From: Entoloma clypeatum
Taxonomy: Eukaryota > Basidiomycota > Agaricomycetes > Agaricales > Entolomataceae
Direction: 5' to 3'
DNA length: 64,000 nt
NCBI GenBank assembly: GCA_963565915.1
Contig: OY751492.1
Coordinates: 682,001 to 746,000, forward strand
How positions within the stretch are numbered: position 1 is the stretch's first letter; the number at the start of each line of letters is the position of its first letter. The notes below the pieces were generated by a model. The model was not told where the DNA came from. It worked only from the letters and a program-made list of their open reading frames with translations, and did no database searches. The translations under genes and the position numbers were made by a program. Below, one piece after another: positions 33,101 to 43,783 of the stretch.

Positions 33101-33379
33101 GGTGGGTTTGGTGGAGGGGTTGGGGTTGTTGTTGTTGATGTGGACGGTGGTGGAAGTGGTGGTGGTGGCTGACGATGATTGATGGTTGTTGTTGTTGGTG
33201 GTGTGAAGGCGAGCATGGATGTTGTTGTTGTTGTTGTTGTTGTTGTTGGAGGCAGAGAGGGGTGGTCGGTGGTCGGGGATGACGATGGCAGAGATGGAGT
33301 GTTTGTTCTCATCTGTGAGGGAGGAGGGAGCGGGGGAAGGGGAGATGAGTGGCTGGCCAGGGTCCATGTCGAGGTCCAT
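30102..33379 (-). CDS. HPC2: HPC2/ubinuclein-type subunit of the HIR histone chaperone complex
   Basis: Nine exons on the minus strand join in frame to 660 residues: 33379-32819, 32767-32222, 32158-32098, 32045-31897, 31791-31647, 31098-30753, 30405-30342, 30268-30214, 30157-30102. The start is MDLDMDPGQPLISPSP, followed by a low-complexity Asn/Ser/Thr region. Exon 2 begins with the HUN/Hpc2-related domain (YYDVTDPFIDDSELALDERT, then FAQTKQTGFYVSSGEVALL), the hallmark of Hpc2 and UBN1. Exons 3-8 encode the ubinuclein middle domain (KFPPAIKPMLAQLAILAIQL; later LVTQVSEQGLRKALYQK and IVAAFPEGWLSSGQISR). Exon 6 has a Gly run and a GKD/GKE tandem repeat. In fungi this subunit works with the HIRA-type subunits to deposit H3-H4 outside replication and to silence histone genes. 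Introns 5 and 6 are long for this genome (548 and 347 nt) and pyrimidine-rich. A decayed partial copy lies at 26351-27490. Confidence 0.93.
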
Positions 33380-36300
33380 GTGTTGAGGAAGACCTCCTCT
33401 CACGTATCCATTTCCAAAAGTCCCCCCCTTTCTCTGCCCAGACAGCTGCACACTCGAAAATCCGCGAGAGACCACAATCCTCCATTCTCATTGGCTCGGC
33501 GTTTGCCATCTTCCACTGATCCCGTTCCCACGCACTCTTGTGGAAGGGGAAGAGGAGGAGAAGGAAGGGACGATCTCGACCATAGCCAATTATCAGCCCC
33601 TTCATTCTTGCTCCATAACTGCAACCCTCTCGTCACATCCTGCATCGCCCGTCGATAACTCATCCTCATGCACACTGTCAATGAACGCACCGCCCTGTAC
33701 TTGGCACGATCCCCATCAACCCCCCACAGCTTCCTAGACCAGCCTTGTACTATCTCGTCTGGCTGAACCAAAAAACATGTTACTGTTCGTGGATAGTGCA
33801 ACCTATGCGCATCCAATACTTATCCTTTTTCCCCATCATTATATCTCTCAACCATCCGCCTCATTGCCTTTAAATTCTCCAGACCACCATCTACATCGCC
33901 CCGCCCACGCTGGATCAAAAACAAAGTGTCACACCGCTTGGACAAGGTCCGAAAGTTCCCGTCCTTCTTATCCACGGACTTGGCCTCAAGATTCAAGACC
34001 CTCAAGTTTAAGTTTCAGCACACGTTCAACCTTCCGATATCAACGACGGAGGAACCAATCCCCGAGGCTTTGTTCCCCACCCTCCTTGGCCTAACTAGCC
34101 GACCGGCGTCTAACGACGACTCAGACAGTACCCCGCGCCAAGCTTTAAACCTGTCGAGTTCCTCACCAGAGCCCTTTCTTCCGACGAAGGGACCAAGCTC
34201 TCGCAAATATATAAACGAAGCATCGCCATACCGCTGTTTCGATTTCGACAGTTTGACTCCCCGAAAGTGAAAGTCATGCAAACCAAACCATACACGTCTC
34301 AAGCCTGAGGTTCGACCCCCCCAACTTGAAATCTACTATACCCGAGGGGATTCATGCAAGATTCATTCACCTTTGGCCACCGCGGTATCCAAAACTCCAA
34401 ACTCAGAGCGTAAGTCAAGGTCCGCTTGCCATCCCACAATAACGTCACACCAGCTTGGACCCGTCCCGTCGCGAGGTCGTCGTCTATTCGTCTTGCACAT
34501 GCACAGCACCCAACAACTGCAACTGCAAAGGTCTAGATCTCAGGTACATTACGACTCGGAGTATGTTCTCTTTTTTTGTTGTTTGTCTCCATTTTTCGCT
34601 TCACTTTGGGAATAGTACCCCATTTGTTTGTGACTTGTTTTCTACTAGCAAAGCCTGCAATGGAAAATCTTCTTCACTTCTTACTTACTGGCTACATAAT
34701 CAGTATACCAAACCGACCGTGTCGTTGCCGAGCTCCACAAATCTCACCAAAACCCCAAAGCCGAACAAATTACTCCCGCGCGCGGACGCGATCAATGAGA
34801 GCCGAACAAGATTAAAGCAAGCAATACACTCGGGCGGCGAAACGTCAATCTCTTCCAGCCGGACTCCAGCCGTGACGTATGCACTTACTTTTACTTATGT
34901 CGTCCTTAGAGCGCTCCCGCAGCAACGCCGCCTCAGATCCTATCATGCTCGAAACTTTTTTGGGTGCTCCACAACGGCTCCACACGAAGCAGCCGACCAC
35001 TGCTGGCTTTCAAGAAAACAACAAACAAAACAAACAAAAAAAGTCCTCAAAGTTTGAGCCTGCGTAGCAGAAACACTCAAATGGGGAAGCCTCTCCTTTC
35101 GTTGTAGCACCCATTTCAAGTTTACCCTAAACTCCTGCAGTCGTACTACATGTGCGCCTTTCCCTGCCTTTCCGCCAGCCCTGTGGGAGAGGCCATTATG
35201 CGGCCTGTTCGATCGTACTAAGTACTGTCCATACTCAGTCGATCATTACTCCCATTTCGTTACTATCCCGTTTTTAGATGGAAAGGCCCGACTCGGAGCA
35301 CTTGAATACGCATACTTAGTAGTACTCCCCCTCGAGGAGGCTCCAACAAGCTCCCTAAGCATCGTTTACTTGGTTGTCCCAAACATTTGAAAGAATTGTT
35401 TCATGAGTTCGGGTCGTGAGGGTCAGTAATATCAGGAACGCAGACTCGGACTCCAGGGTCGACCTCGCTCGCTCGCTCCCTGCCGCAGCCGCTGAACTCG
35501 ACAAAGAACAAAGACGGGCGGCCCCCCGCCGGGAAAAGCTAATATGAGACGTCATGCAGGGATGTGGAGAAAGAGGGCCTCCGAACACTGGTGCTTAGCA
35601 CTTAATTTAAGCAGGTCTTATGGAGAAACAACTGTGGAGTTCCTTGTCCTGGTTACCAGTACTCCTCGACGAAAATGTAAGTTGTTTCTCCAATCCCCTG
35701 GGTCCATTCCTTCCCGGGGCCCGATCTGGTTCAGGTGCCAGCCTGCCAGCGAGCGCACGGGCGATGTATGATATATACGTCCTTATTAAAAGTTGCTTAT
35801 ATGGGTAAACTTCTGATAATGTAAATCATCGCCCGGCCGGTCATAATGCGTATGTACTTACTTATAGTATCATAGCGGTCGGTAGGATTCGATCTAAATC
35901 GCACATCAACTTTGTGCTTTGGCGGCGATCTATCCCCCTAGGTTTTTAGCATTCATCGTCAACATCATTTCCCCACAAACTATGGCAGGCTGCCACTCGC
36001 CAACAAGTCTCTGTCTTCTAGTGAGCATGCGACGAGGAGGAAGACGGCCCGCCGATTCCACTTTACTGTAACTATCATGATGACACTCAGGTGTACTGAG
36101 TACTGCCTCTTGTACCGCCTCTAAGTTACACCGAACTAGAATCTAACAAGTTTGCGACTGAGCTCATGATGATGCATTCATTACCAGGCGAGTGTTGTCT
36201 GGTCTGCCTGAAAAGTCACCTGCCGAGCCTGAAAGCATTCCTGACACTTATGAACCGACTCGGAATCGAAATAACGAGATGATGATCGCAACACTGGCAA

Positions 36301-37429
36301 CCTGAAAGGGAACTTGAAAGTTTGGCAAATTGATTTTGATGGGAACAACAACACTGCCAACTGCGGCAGGGGGGGCCATGTGCTTTCGACCAGGGAGACT
36401 TGACTCAATTGAGGCTCAATTTGATGTCTATCAACATTGACGACATGAGAATAACGTCCACCGACCCAGCCTTTTTGAGAGTGCCGCCCCTGCAAGAAAA
36501 TGCCGTCGGCTCAATCAAATGTTGTTGCAAAACTTGCAATGTCGTTAAAACATATTCTTGTGCCGTCGAGGACTCGTAAAGTACTAGTAGCCAAACATGA
36601 ATCCGCGTTTCATTTTCAAGCGGTACTAAACACACGCAAGTTTTTTTTTTTTCATTGTTAGATTCCGGGATTAGGCCGTGGGCAGTGCTTGTGAGAAGAC
36701 GGTGCGATCAGATCTAGTTTGGGGATTCAGTGAGGTTACATACATATATGTGACGACGATCAGATCGATTGGAAGGCCTTTTTTCTCTTTCAAGTCTCTT
36801 CGAGTGCACTCCCCCCGTCCATACGGAATTTCTCGGAACGGGAACCTGAGTTACCCAAGGGGCGCCACAGTAATTAAAAGGCTAAAAACACATAACCAAT
36901 GATCGTCAGGGAATTCCTAATGATATTATTCCCGAGTTTCCATGAGTCAGTTCTGTCAGGTCAGTCAGCACACCGCTCGCGGCGTCTAAAAAAATATGTC
37001 GAACCTGTTTTGAAAAGGGAAAAAAAAAAAAAAAGATTGCATCACTGCGTAACAAGGGAGAGATCTATGATCTTTATGGCAGCAGATCCGTTCCTGCGGC
37101 TTGCCATGTTTTGCAATGTGATGATGATCCCAAAACCCGAAACGATTTGAATGCACAGCGCGCCGAATGACTCGATTGCGGTCAAAAAGGGGTTTGTTCT
37201 GGAATACGGTGTGGCCTCAGTTCGGTGGCGTGAAGTATATTACCGTGACCCGGACTTTTAAATATAGTCATCACGGGGTTTGGTTCTTTTTTTCCCTTGT
37301 GATTTTGTACGATTGTCGTGGGTGAAAAGAATACAGAGCAAAAAAAAATCTGATGATATAATCGGTAAGATATCTGCGATGACAGCCGAGAAAAGCAATC
37401 CACGACAACCGAGCATACTGAGTAAGACT
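33380..37429. other. 4-kb intergenic region, no supported gene
   Basis: Upstream of HPC2 both strands carry open stretches around 33800-34300 that look partly coding: plus, KVRKFPSFLSTDLASRFKTL or, in another frame, KVPVLLIHGLGLK; minus, LNLEAKSVDKKDGNFRTLSK. None extends into a gene with proper splice sites. 35-37.4 kb has many short tetranucleotide-like runs and no coding pattern. Confidence 0.4.
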
Positions 37430-39466
37430 TCAAGCAACTTTCCTGACTCTACTCTTCCTCTCGTCAATCGCTTGACGAACCGCCATCTCTTCCCTAGCCT
37501 TCTCTCCAGTAACAATAGAAGCAGAGTCGTTGGTGTTTAGATAGTAAGAGCTCAAAGAAAACCCCGCAGAAGACAATCTATTCACATCCGGCCTGTTGTG
37601 AGAGTCGCTCGTCACGTTCAAGCTGGATCCAGGAGTAATGACCGTCACCGTGCTGTGTCGCGAGAGCGCAGGAATGAACGGACGGGAGGCGGGGTGACGA
37701 GTGCGATTATGATAAACGGAAGATGTGGCCGACGAGATCGAATATATACTGCTAGAGCGAGAGTGCGGCCGCGTGCCGATGCCCGCCCTCGTCACGCTCG
37801 TCATACCCCTGCTGGACCGAGAGAAGAGGCGCAACGGCGCAGATCGTAGAAAGGCATCCTTCGGCTTCGTGGTCGCCACAAGCGGCGCATTAGTCGAATC
37901 GATCGCAGAATGGGTATCTTCGTACCCCGCTATACCTGGGAAGTGTACGGTTCCGGAGCCATTGCCTTTGTCCCTCAGAGTCCACGCCTTGGAAGCGCCA
38001 CTGTCGCCTCTGGACAAAGACTGGTCCAACCCCAGAGAAGATACCCGGCCGCCGCTGCGCAGAGGCCTGTGACCAGCCGCTTGCTTGGACGGGTGAGGGG
38101 TGAAGGTCTCCTCTTTCTCCTGCATACCTGACGAGGACAAGCTCATAGCGACCGCGTTGAAGGCATTCACCAGGTTGGATTTCAAAGAAGACGTCCAGCC
38201 GTCTTTTTCACCCCCGCTAGCGTTTATGGGTGGGACATTCGTCCTCGTCAAAGATTCCTTGGGGTGAAGCAGGCTTCGTCGATCGGAGGGTTGCGCCGGG
38301 TTCCAGGGGACGCGTAAGCCTTTCTCTTCCAGTCCTAGAAACCGCGGTTGAAGTCCAGCATAATCCTCTCTCGGCGTTCCCAAGTCTCCAGAAAGGCTGA
38401 CGGGGCTGCGCGCGCTCGGGGAAGGACTGGATTCCGCAGAGAAGTCGCCTGGCATGAAATTGTATATTTGCAAGGGACCCAACGTCGGCGCCGTCCCATG
38501 GCCGTCCAGGGTACTCCCGCCTCCAGGACTGGGGGTAAATTGGTACGAGCCATGATGTACAGGGAGTGGATATGCAACGCTTCCGACTGGGGCGGTAGTA
38601 GGATGGAGGACGTGATCGGAACCTAGATACGGTCCATAAACTTGCCGACGATGGTTGACATAGCTCTCCGACCGCTTGGGCTCACCCACGTCGTGGTCGC
38701 TTAAGGCTTCCCAAGCTGATCGACTGCCGATTGGAAGTCCGATGAAAGTGGCGTCCCTGCCTGCCTCGAGGCCGGGGTTGTCGGAGGGCCTCACCCAGGG
38801 AATGTCGGCGGCGAGTTCTTGGTGGCGACGGCGGATGTGTGTCCGCGTTCGAACAAACCATGCGATGAGCGTTGCGAGACATGCGATTATGGCCAGTGAG
38901 CCGAGGGCGATTCCTATGATGAAAAGTGGCTGACGAGTGAGAGTTAAGGGGCTCGAAGACAAGGATAGTGTTGGTTCTTGGGAGGGTGCGGGTGGTGAAC
39001 TGGTAGAGGAGGCGGGAGTTGAGGCGGTGGATGTTGAGGTAAGAGAAGGCTGAGTCGTTGCTGTATCGGAGAACGATGGGGTTGGAGCGGCCGATGAAGC
39101 AGAAGCGGAAGGAGAGACTGATTGGGATATCGAGGGGCTTTCAGTAGTGGTGGAGGAGATCTCGGTAGTCGGCGAATGAGACGAAGAAGGCACGAAAGAG
39201 GCAGTCTCAGACGAAATTGAGCTCGTCGGCGAGTTTACGAAGTCAGCAACCGCCGAAGTGGATTGAGGTGATGATTGTGAGAACTGGCTCGTTTGTAGCA
39301 AGTAATTTGGTGTTGGTGTTGGTTGAACGGACTGTGGCGCGGCGTGCTGAGGTACAACCGAGTGTGTTCGAACTGGAGAGGGGGAAAGCACATCTTCACG
39401 AGGCGGTAGCCTGGATTGCGGCAAAGGAGTAGATGGGGGTGGAAAGCTGACAGAGGTCATAATCAA
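37430..39466 (-). CDS. Ser/Thr-rich single-pass membrane protein
   Basis: A single ORF of 678 codons. Residues 1-178 are Ser/Thr/Pro-rich (over half S or T in 80-178), which suits a heavily O-glycosylated outside part. Residues about 181-204 (FIIGIALGSLAIIACLATLI) form one membrane helix, followed at once by RTRTHIRRRHQ, so the C-terminal 470 residues should be cytoplasmic. There is no classical signal peptide, so the helix may act as a reverse signal anchor, or an upstream exon is missing. The tail has no recognised domain but is rich in Ser/Arg motifs that could be phosphorylated. The plan resembles fungal cell-wall sensors of the Wsc/Mid2 type, but there is no WSC domain and the match is only in architecture. 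Confidence 0.75.
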   Translation of the reverse strand: MIMTSVSFPPPSTPLPQSRLPPREDVLSPSPVRTHSVVPQHAAPQSVQPTPTPNYLLQTSQFSQSSPQSTSAVADFVNSPTSSISSETASFVPSSSHSPTTEISSTTTESPSISQSVSPSASASSAAPTPSFSDTATTQPSLTSTSTASTPASSTSSPPAPSQEPTLSLSSSPLTLTRQPLFIIGIALGSLAIIACLATLIAWFVRTRTHIRRRHQELAADIPWVRPSDNPGLEAGRDATFIGLPIGSRSAWEALSDHDVGEPKRSESYVNHRRQVYGPYLGSDHVLHPTTAPVGSVAYPLPVHHGSYQFTPSPGGGSTLDGHGTAPTLGPLQIYNFMPGDFSAESSPSPSARSPVSLSGDLGTPREDYAGLQPRFLGLEEKGLRVPWNPAQPSDRRSLLHPKESLTRTNVPPINASGGEKDGWTSSLKSNLVNAFNAVAMSLSSSGMQEKEETFTPHPSKQAAGHRPLRSGGRVSSLGLDQSLSRGDSGASKAWTLRDKGNGSGTVHFPGIAGYEDTHSAIDSTNAPLVATTKPKDAFLRSAPLRLFSRSSRGMTSVTRAGIGTRPHSRSSSIYSISSATSSVYHNRTRHPASRPFIPALSRHSTVTVITPGSSLNVTSDSHNRPDVNRLSSAGFSLSSYYLNTNDSASIVTGEKAREEMAVRQAIDERKSRVRKVA

Positions 39467-40383
39467 TCAGAGAGAGTAGAAATGCTGCCAGCGCCGAAAG
39501 AAGAAAATCGTCCAGCGATAGAAAGAGTGAGAAGTAGTAGGCGATGAATGACGGAGTCGTCGAGCTTGTGAGACACTTATTTCGATCGCAACCACCTGTC
39601 AGTACATGTCAGTTTTGGAATTCATGAGTGAGTCAAGGTCAGCCTCTGTGCCGCTGACGGGCACAGACTCGCGGTGTTGTGGTCCCATGATAAAACAATT
39701 ACAATTCAAGATTGGCTCAACAAACAACTTTTTCAAATTTCGACAAAAACGTTCAAGGTCACGTGCCCACCAATTTTCCAATTCGTCCATGCTTTTTGCT
39801 CACATTTTGTCTCCGGTCAGTTGAGGCAGTGCCAAGCCAGTTTGAGTCACAGTCAGGGCATCCGTTAACATCTCGAGTGAGTCATTGGTCGATTACCGAC
39901 ATGCAAGGGCTAACATACAAGGCCCAGTGGCAAATCACAGCAATCCTTAGAATTTGGATATGAATCGCTGTGCATCCGTGCCTGCACATTCTGGGTGGCG
40001 GCAACGTAGACATTATCACGATTAATCTGACCTAGAGATCTGCCGCCGAGAGGACGATTTCATCCGAAATTCTATCAGCAGTAAGGTGTTACCATCACCC
40101 CATCATCATAAACTCTCAAATGTCCCGTTTCACCAATGATCATTTTTAGGACCGTTCCAGCCGGGGTAATAATCAACGATCTACCAGCGCCTAACAGGTA
40201 TGGTGGCAGTACTCGAGCTGTCGACATTAACTGCTCGGGACCTCTTTGACTCCCTGGACTAATATGCCCAAGTTTAACACTGCCCATCTTTCGGATTTAT
40301 CTGGGCGCTGTTTCATCCAACTATAAAGACATGCAGTACTCTCGCATTCAACCATCTTCTTATCATCGACTCCCTCCCATTAC
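39467..40383. other. intergenic, probable divergent promoter region
   Basis: It lies between the starts of two divergent genes. No ORF with coding character was seen. A TATAAAGA sequence occurs near 40322, about 60 bp before the ATG at 40384. Confidence 0.45.
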
Positions 40384-42274
40384 ATGCTCCAATCCCATCT
40401 CACAGTCTTGAAGACGAGCGCGACTCAGTATCCGACGTCGTCCGTCTTCAAGATTCCAGAACTTGACTCATCCTCTCATGTAGAGAGTTGGCGATCTGTT
40501 TCGTACCAGAACTTCAGCGACAACGTCGAATCATGTGCGCGGCACTGGCTACGGACCTTTAGGCGAGACGGAATTCCATCGGGCTCTGCCATTGGGCTCT
40601 GGTATGTGTTTTCAATTTTCGACGACGCGCGCCGTAAGTAATATTCATTCCATTTAGGATCGGAGGGTTTTCATACTTTGATGTGGTTCTCATCTACGCG
40701 ATCTCGAGAGCTGGCTACACCCCCCAGCTGATCAGTTTACGGCTCCCTAATCCCGAGGTCATATACGACCTGCTTTACGACGCCGACTCCAAGGCACTCG
40801 TGTACGACCCGACATTCGAGGCTGTCTTGAGCGAATGCTCCGTGCCCAGACATGTTGCATCTTCGCCTGATGTCGAGGAAAGCAACGAGCCTTTGCCGGA
40901 AATCCCTGCACCCAAAGCTGGCGATATCGCGTTCATCTTCCACACAAGTGGTTCAACGTCCGGGAAGCCAAAACTCGTGCCCTGCAGTTCCGTGTGGCTC
41001 GACACCGTGGTGCGGAAATCATATCAAATTTCGCGCCCGCGAACCGTCGGCCGTCAGGATGTTACAGTCGCAATGTAAGTCCATTCATGCTTCTCCGCGA
41101 AAAAAGCCACATCTAATCCCGCCTATCTTCAGGGGAAGTATGTGCCACATCGCTCAAACCTTCAGTGAGTATTCAAAATGTGTTCCCTTGTCGCACATCT
41201 GACGTGATCATTTGCAGTGTTCCTCGGCAGTATGCAACATGGCGGATGTGTCGTCGTTCCTACATCGATGTTTTTCTCCACGGCCGAGCTCGCTGACATG
41301 ATCGTTCGCTGCGGGCTCAACCGACTCAACCAATTCGCCTCTTTCCTTGCCACCACCCTCCGCGCCGCTCGAACAGACCCCAAGGTGCATTCGCTTCTCG
41401 ACAACCTTGATGAGCTTCTCTACAGTGGTCTGTTGTCTCGCGAAGAAGAAGAATGGGGCCTCAGTAACGGCCTCAAAATACGGGTAAGCATCCACGCATC
41501 CAATTCAGTTCTGCTTAATCCTGAACTGTAAAATGTCACAGAACCTATTTGGCAGCACGGAGTGTGGCGTCATGCTCTTATCCGGGGAGAGCCCAAGGTC
41601 CGATTCTAGCCTCCTTTCGCCGATAGACGGATCCTCGTATCGTTTCAAATCGATAACTCCTGCAACGGCGACCGCCACTTACCATTCGACTGCGCAGTTG
41701 ATGGAGCTCATCATCCCCGCCGAATCACCTGATTGCCCTCACGTCTCTCTCAGGCACGCCGACGGTGACTTTCATACTGGGGATCTGTTTCAAGAGGTAT
41801 CCCCAGGAAAGTACCTGTTCCGCGGGCGAGACGACGACTGGATCAAATCGGAAAATAGTCTCCGATGCGACACAAAGTACGTATACTTGCCTGTTGCACT
41901 TTCTTAGCTGGGATTGAAAGCTTACGATGCCTCCGCCTCTCCTAAACAGGGCCATTGAGGACAACGCCATGGCAATGTGTGGAAATCTCATCGCGGCGTG
42001 TGTAGTGGTAGGCTCGGGCCGGCCTTCACCAGCGATCTTCATCGAGCCCGCTGTCGACATGGATCACGCGAAGCTGAAGAAGGAGATCATCCGGAAAACG
42101 AGGCAATTCCATTCTAGGCGTTACCTCCATGAACGCATAACCTCCACCGACTTGATCATCATCGTCCCGGCCTTGTCACTTCCTCGTACTGGCAAGGGGA
42201 ACATTCGCCGCAAGGCCGTCGACGATGCCTACAAAGTCCAACTGGACGAAATATACGCCCGCATCCGCCGATGA
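40384..42274 (+). CDS. AMP-forming adenylating enzyme (ANL superfamily), stand-alone
   Basis: Exons 40384-40601, 40658-41074, 41133-41164, 41218-41483, 41542-41876 and 41950-42274 give 530 residues with clean GT-AG introns. Core motifs are in order: FHTSGSTSGKPKLVP (A3, ATP-binding loop), NLFGSTECGVM (A5), GDFHTGDLF (A7), YLFRGRDDDWIK (A8) and, at the C-terminus, PRTGKGNIRRKAV with the catalytic lysine (A10). It should activate a carboxylic acid as an acyl-AMP. The N-terminus resembles the A domains of fungal NRPS-like reductases, but the ORF stops right after A10, with no carrier or reductase domain. It is either a free acyl-CoA-synthetase-like enzyme or a remnant of a larger gene; the intact frame favours the first. 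The substrate cannot be read from the sequence. Confidence 0.88.
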
Positions 42275-43336
42275 AAATGCTCTATTATCGCATACTCAAT
42301 GACATCTAATATCACCTGGAAGTTACCTAGAATTCGGTCTTGGTTTCGTTCGGTCATCATCTTAACTTCATTGCTATTTACGATTTCTTGGTCTCTTTTG
42401 ATTAACTTATCAAGTAGCAAAAAAACGGACGAACACGCTTCTCTGCTCCCTTATAATCATCCTGTACTTAATCTGCAATTTCGTCTCTCGTCCAGTAGGG
42501 TATCGCCTCGTAGTAATAGTAATACACAGTACACACGCACTATACATACAGATAGTAATCATCGCATCAGGAATGGTCGTGAACTCCGCATATCTACCTT
42601 ACGCGTTTCAGGTTGTGTTGGGACGCTATGTATCATATATCAGCGCCCACGCAAGTCGTCGGCTATCGATTGGGATGACTAAATGACGCCCGACCATCTG
42701 CGGAAGAAAAAACTTGACTGTATTGCAGAAGCAGATTGCTCCATGGAAACGAGAGCGGTTTTGCAACGCCCGTCAAAACTTTAGCTTTATCTCCTGAAAC
42801 AAGCGGAAACGCTCCACATACTTACAATCGCTCGGAAGTTGATCTAGGGCCGCATCAGTGAGACGGAGAAAACAGCAATTCAAAAGGCACGAACGGGATA
42901 GATTTTCATGTCTCTAACCGACATCGATACAATCCAGCATCAAAGTAATCGCTCAGTTACTTTGCATAGGTGTTGGTGCTGACATGACGTGGCCCTGTTG
43001 GTCGCGCACTATGAACCCCAGAGTGGGTTATTTTACCCCGGTAAAAACGGGGGCAGATAAACCAGTGAGCGAGAGAATATAACTCACCTACCGAGTAGAA
43101 TCAATGAAAAACAGGAAATCGAAAACGAGTCAACCGACGATTGCTCAAACTCGATCCCATCAAACGAAGCCGAACTTTCATTTCAGCCGGTCCGGGCTCA
43201 TTTCTGGTTGCCTGCGCTTCGACGCATCGGGATAATGATCTGATGCCAACGAAAGTATTATTATCTTATTTTATTTGTATTTGTGAACCCATCATCAATG
43301 AATTTCTGAACACCATACTATGCGATGTTTGCGCAT
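42275..43336. other. intergenic, contains a dispersed repeat
   Basis: Downstream of the adenylating enzyme no further gene is seen. 42932-43003 resembles 60287-60357 next to the TDP1 stop (listed below). The region ends at the target site of the copia element. Confidence 0.45.
42932..43003 (+). repeat. dispersed ~72-bp repeat, copy 1
   Basis: Aligned by eye with 60287-60357 it is about three quarters identical, with one gap. Shared words include GGTGCTGACA and GTGGCCCT. Its nature is unknown. Confidence 0.45.
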
Positions 43337-43341
43337 ACTCC

Positions 43342-43771
43342 TGTTGTGGTATTTCGATACCCAACGCTTCCGAGTTGCGAGCGCGTGTTCGATGCATGTT
43401 CGTGGCATAAGTATTTTTAACTTACATTCATATTTTATGAATGGCGCGTTGTTCTCGAGAAACGCGCCACTATGTTTCATCTTTGTATGATATACATTCA
43501 TAACAGTCTCTACCTACCATCCTTACTTACATGTTCGCGTAGCTACGAGCTTTTTCTATTTAAGGTTTACTAAACCATACTCGCACCTCAGTTCGCTACC
43601 GCGGAACTGAGGTGTAAGTTCTACTTACCTTTCGTTACAGTCTTTTACTAACCCACCTTAGTGTTATTTATCTTAGGTATTTCAGACTTTCACTCAGTTC
43701 GCTACCGCGGAACTGAGGTTGTTATTTATCTTAGACCAATCGTAACATTGCTTCCACCCTTTACAACTACA
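43342..43771 (+). repeat. 5' LTR of the copia element
   Basis: It starts TGTTGTGGTATTTCG and ends ACAACTACA. It contains a TATA-like TATTTAAGG near 43557 and three hairpin-forming palindromes: GGCGCGTT/AACGCGCC at 43443-43468, and ACCTCAGTTC/GAACTGAGGT at 43584-43612 with a second near-copy at 43692-43719. Confidence 0.97.
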
Positions 43772-43783
43772 GGTTATGGGCCC
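43772..43783 (+). promoter_or_regulatory. primer binding site, complementary to the initiator-tRNA anticodon loop
   Basis: GGTTATGGGCCC directly follows the 5' LTR. Its reverse complement GGGCCCATAACC is the anticodon arm of eukaryotic initiator tRNA-Met. Drosophila copia is known to use a half-tRNA of this kind. The ATG in the site (43776) is also the start of the polyprotein. Confidence 0.8.

Noticed and set aside
33870..34010. KVPVLLIHGLGLK stretch like the start of an alpha/beta hydrolase
   Set aside because: The frame closes within 12 codons, no GxSxG, Asp or His region follows, and the opposite strand is equally open.
34455..35057. ORF with SSCTCTAPNNCNCKG, reminiscent of a metallothionein
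   Set aside because: Only four cysteines in one cluster, no nearby start giving a short peptide, and the rest of the ORF is not protein-like.
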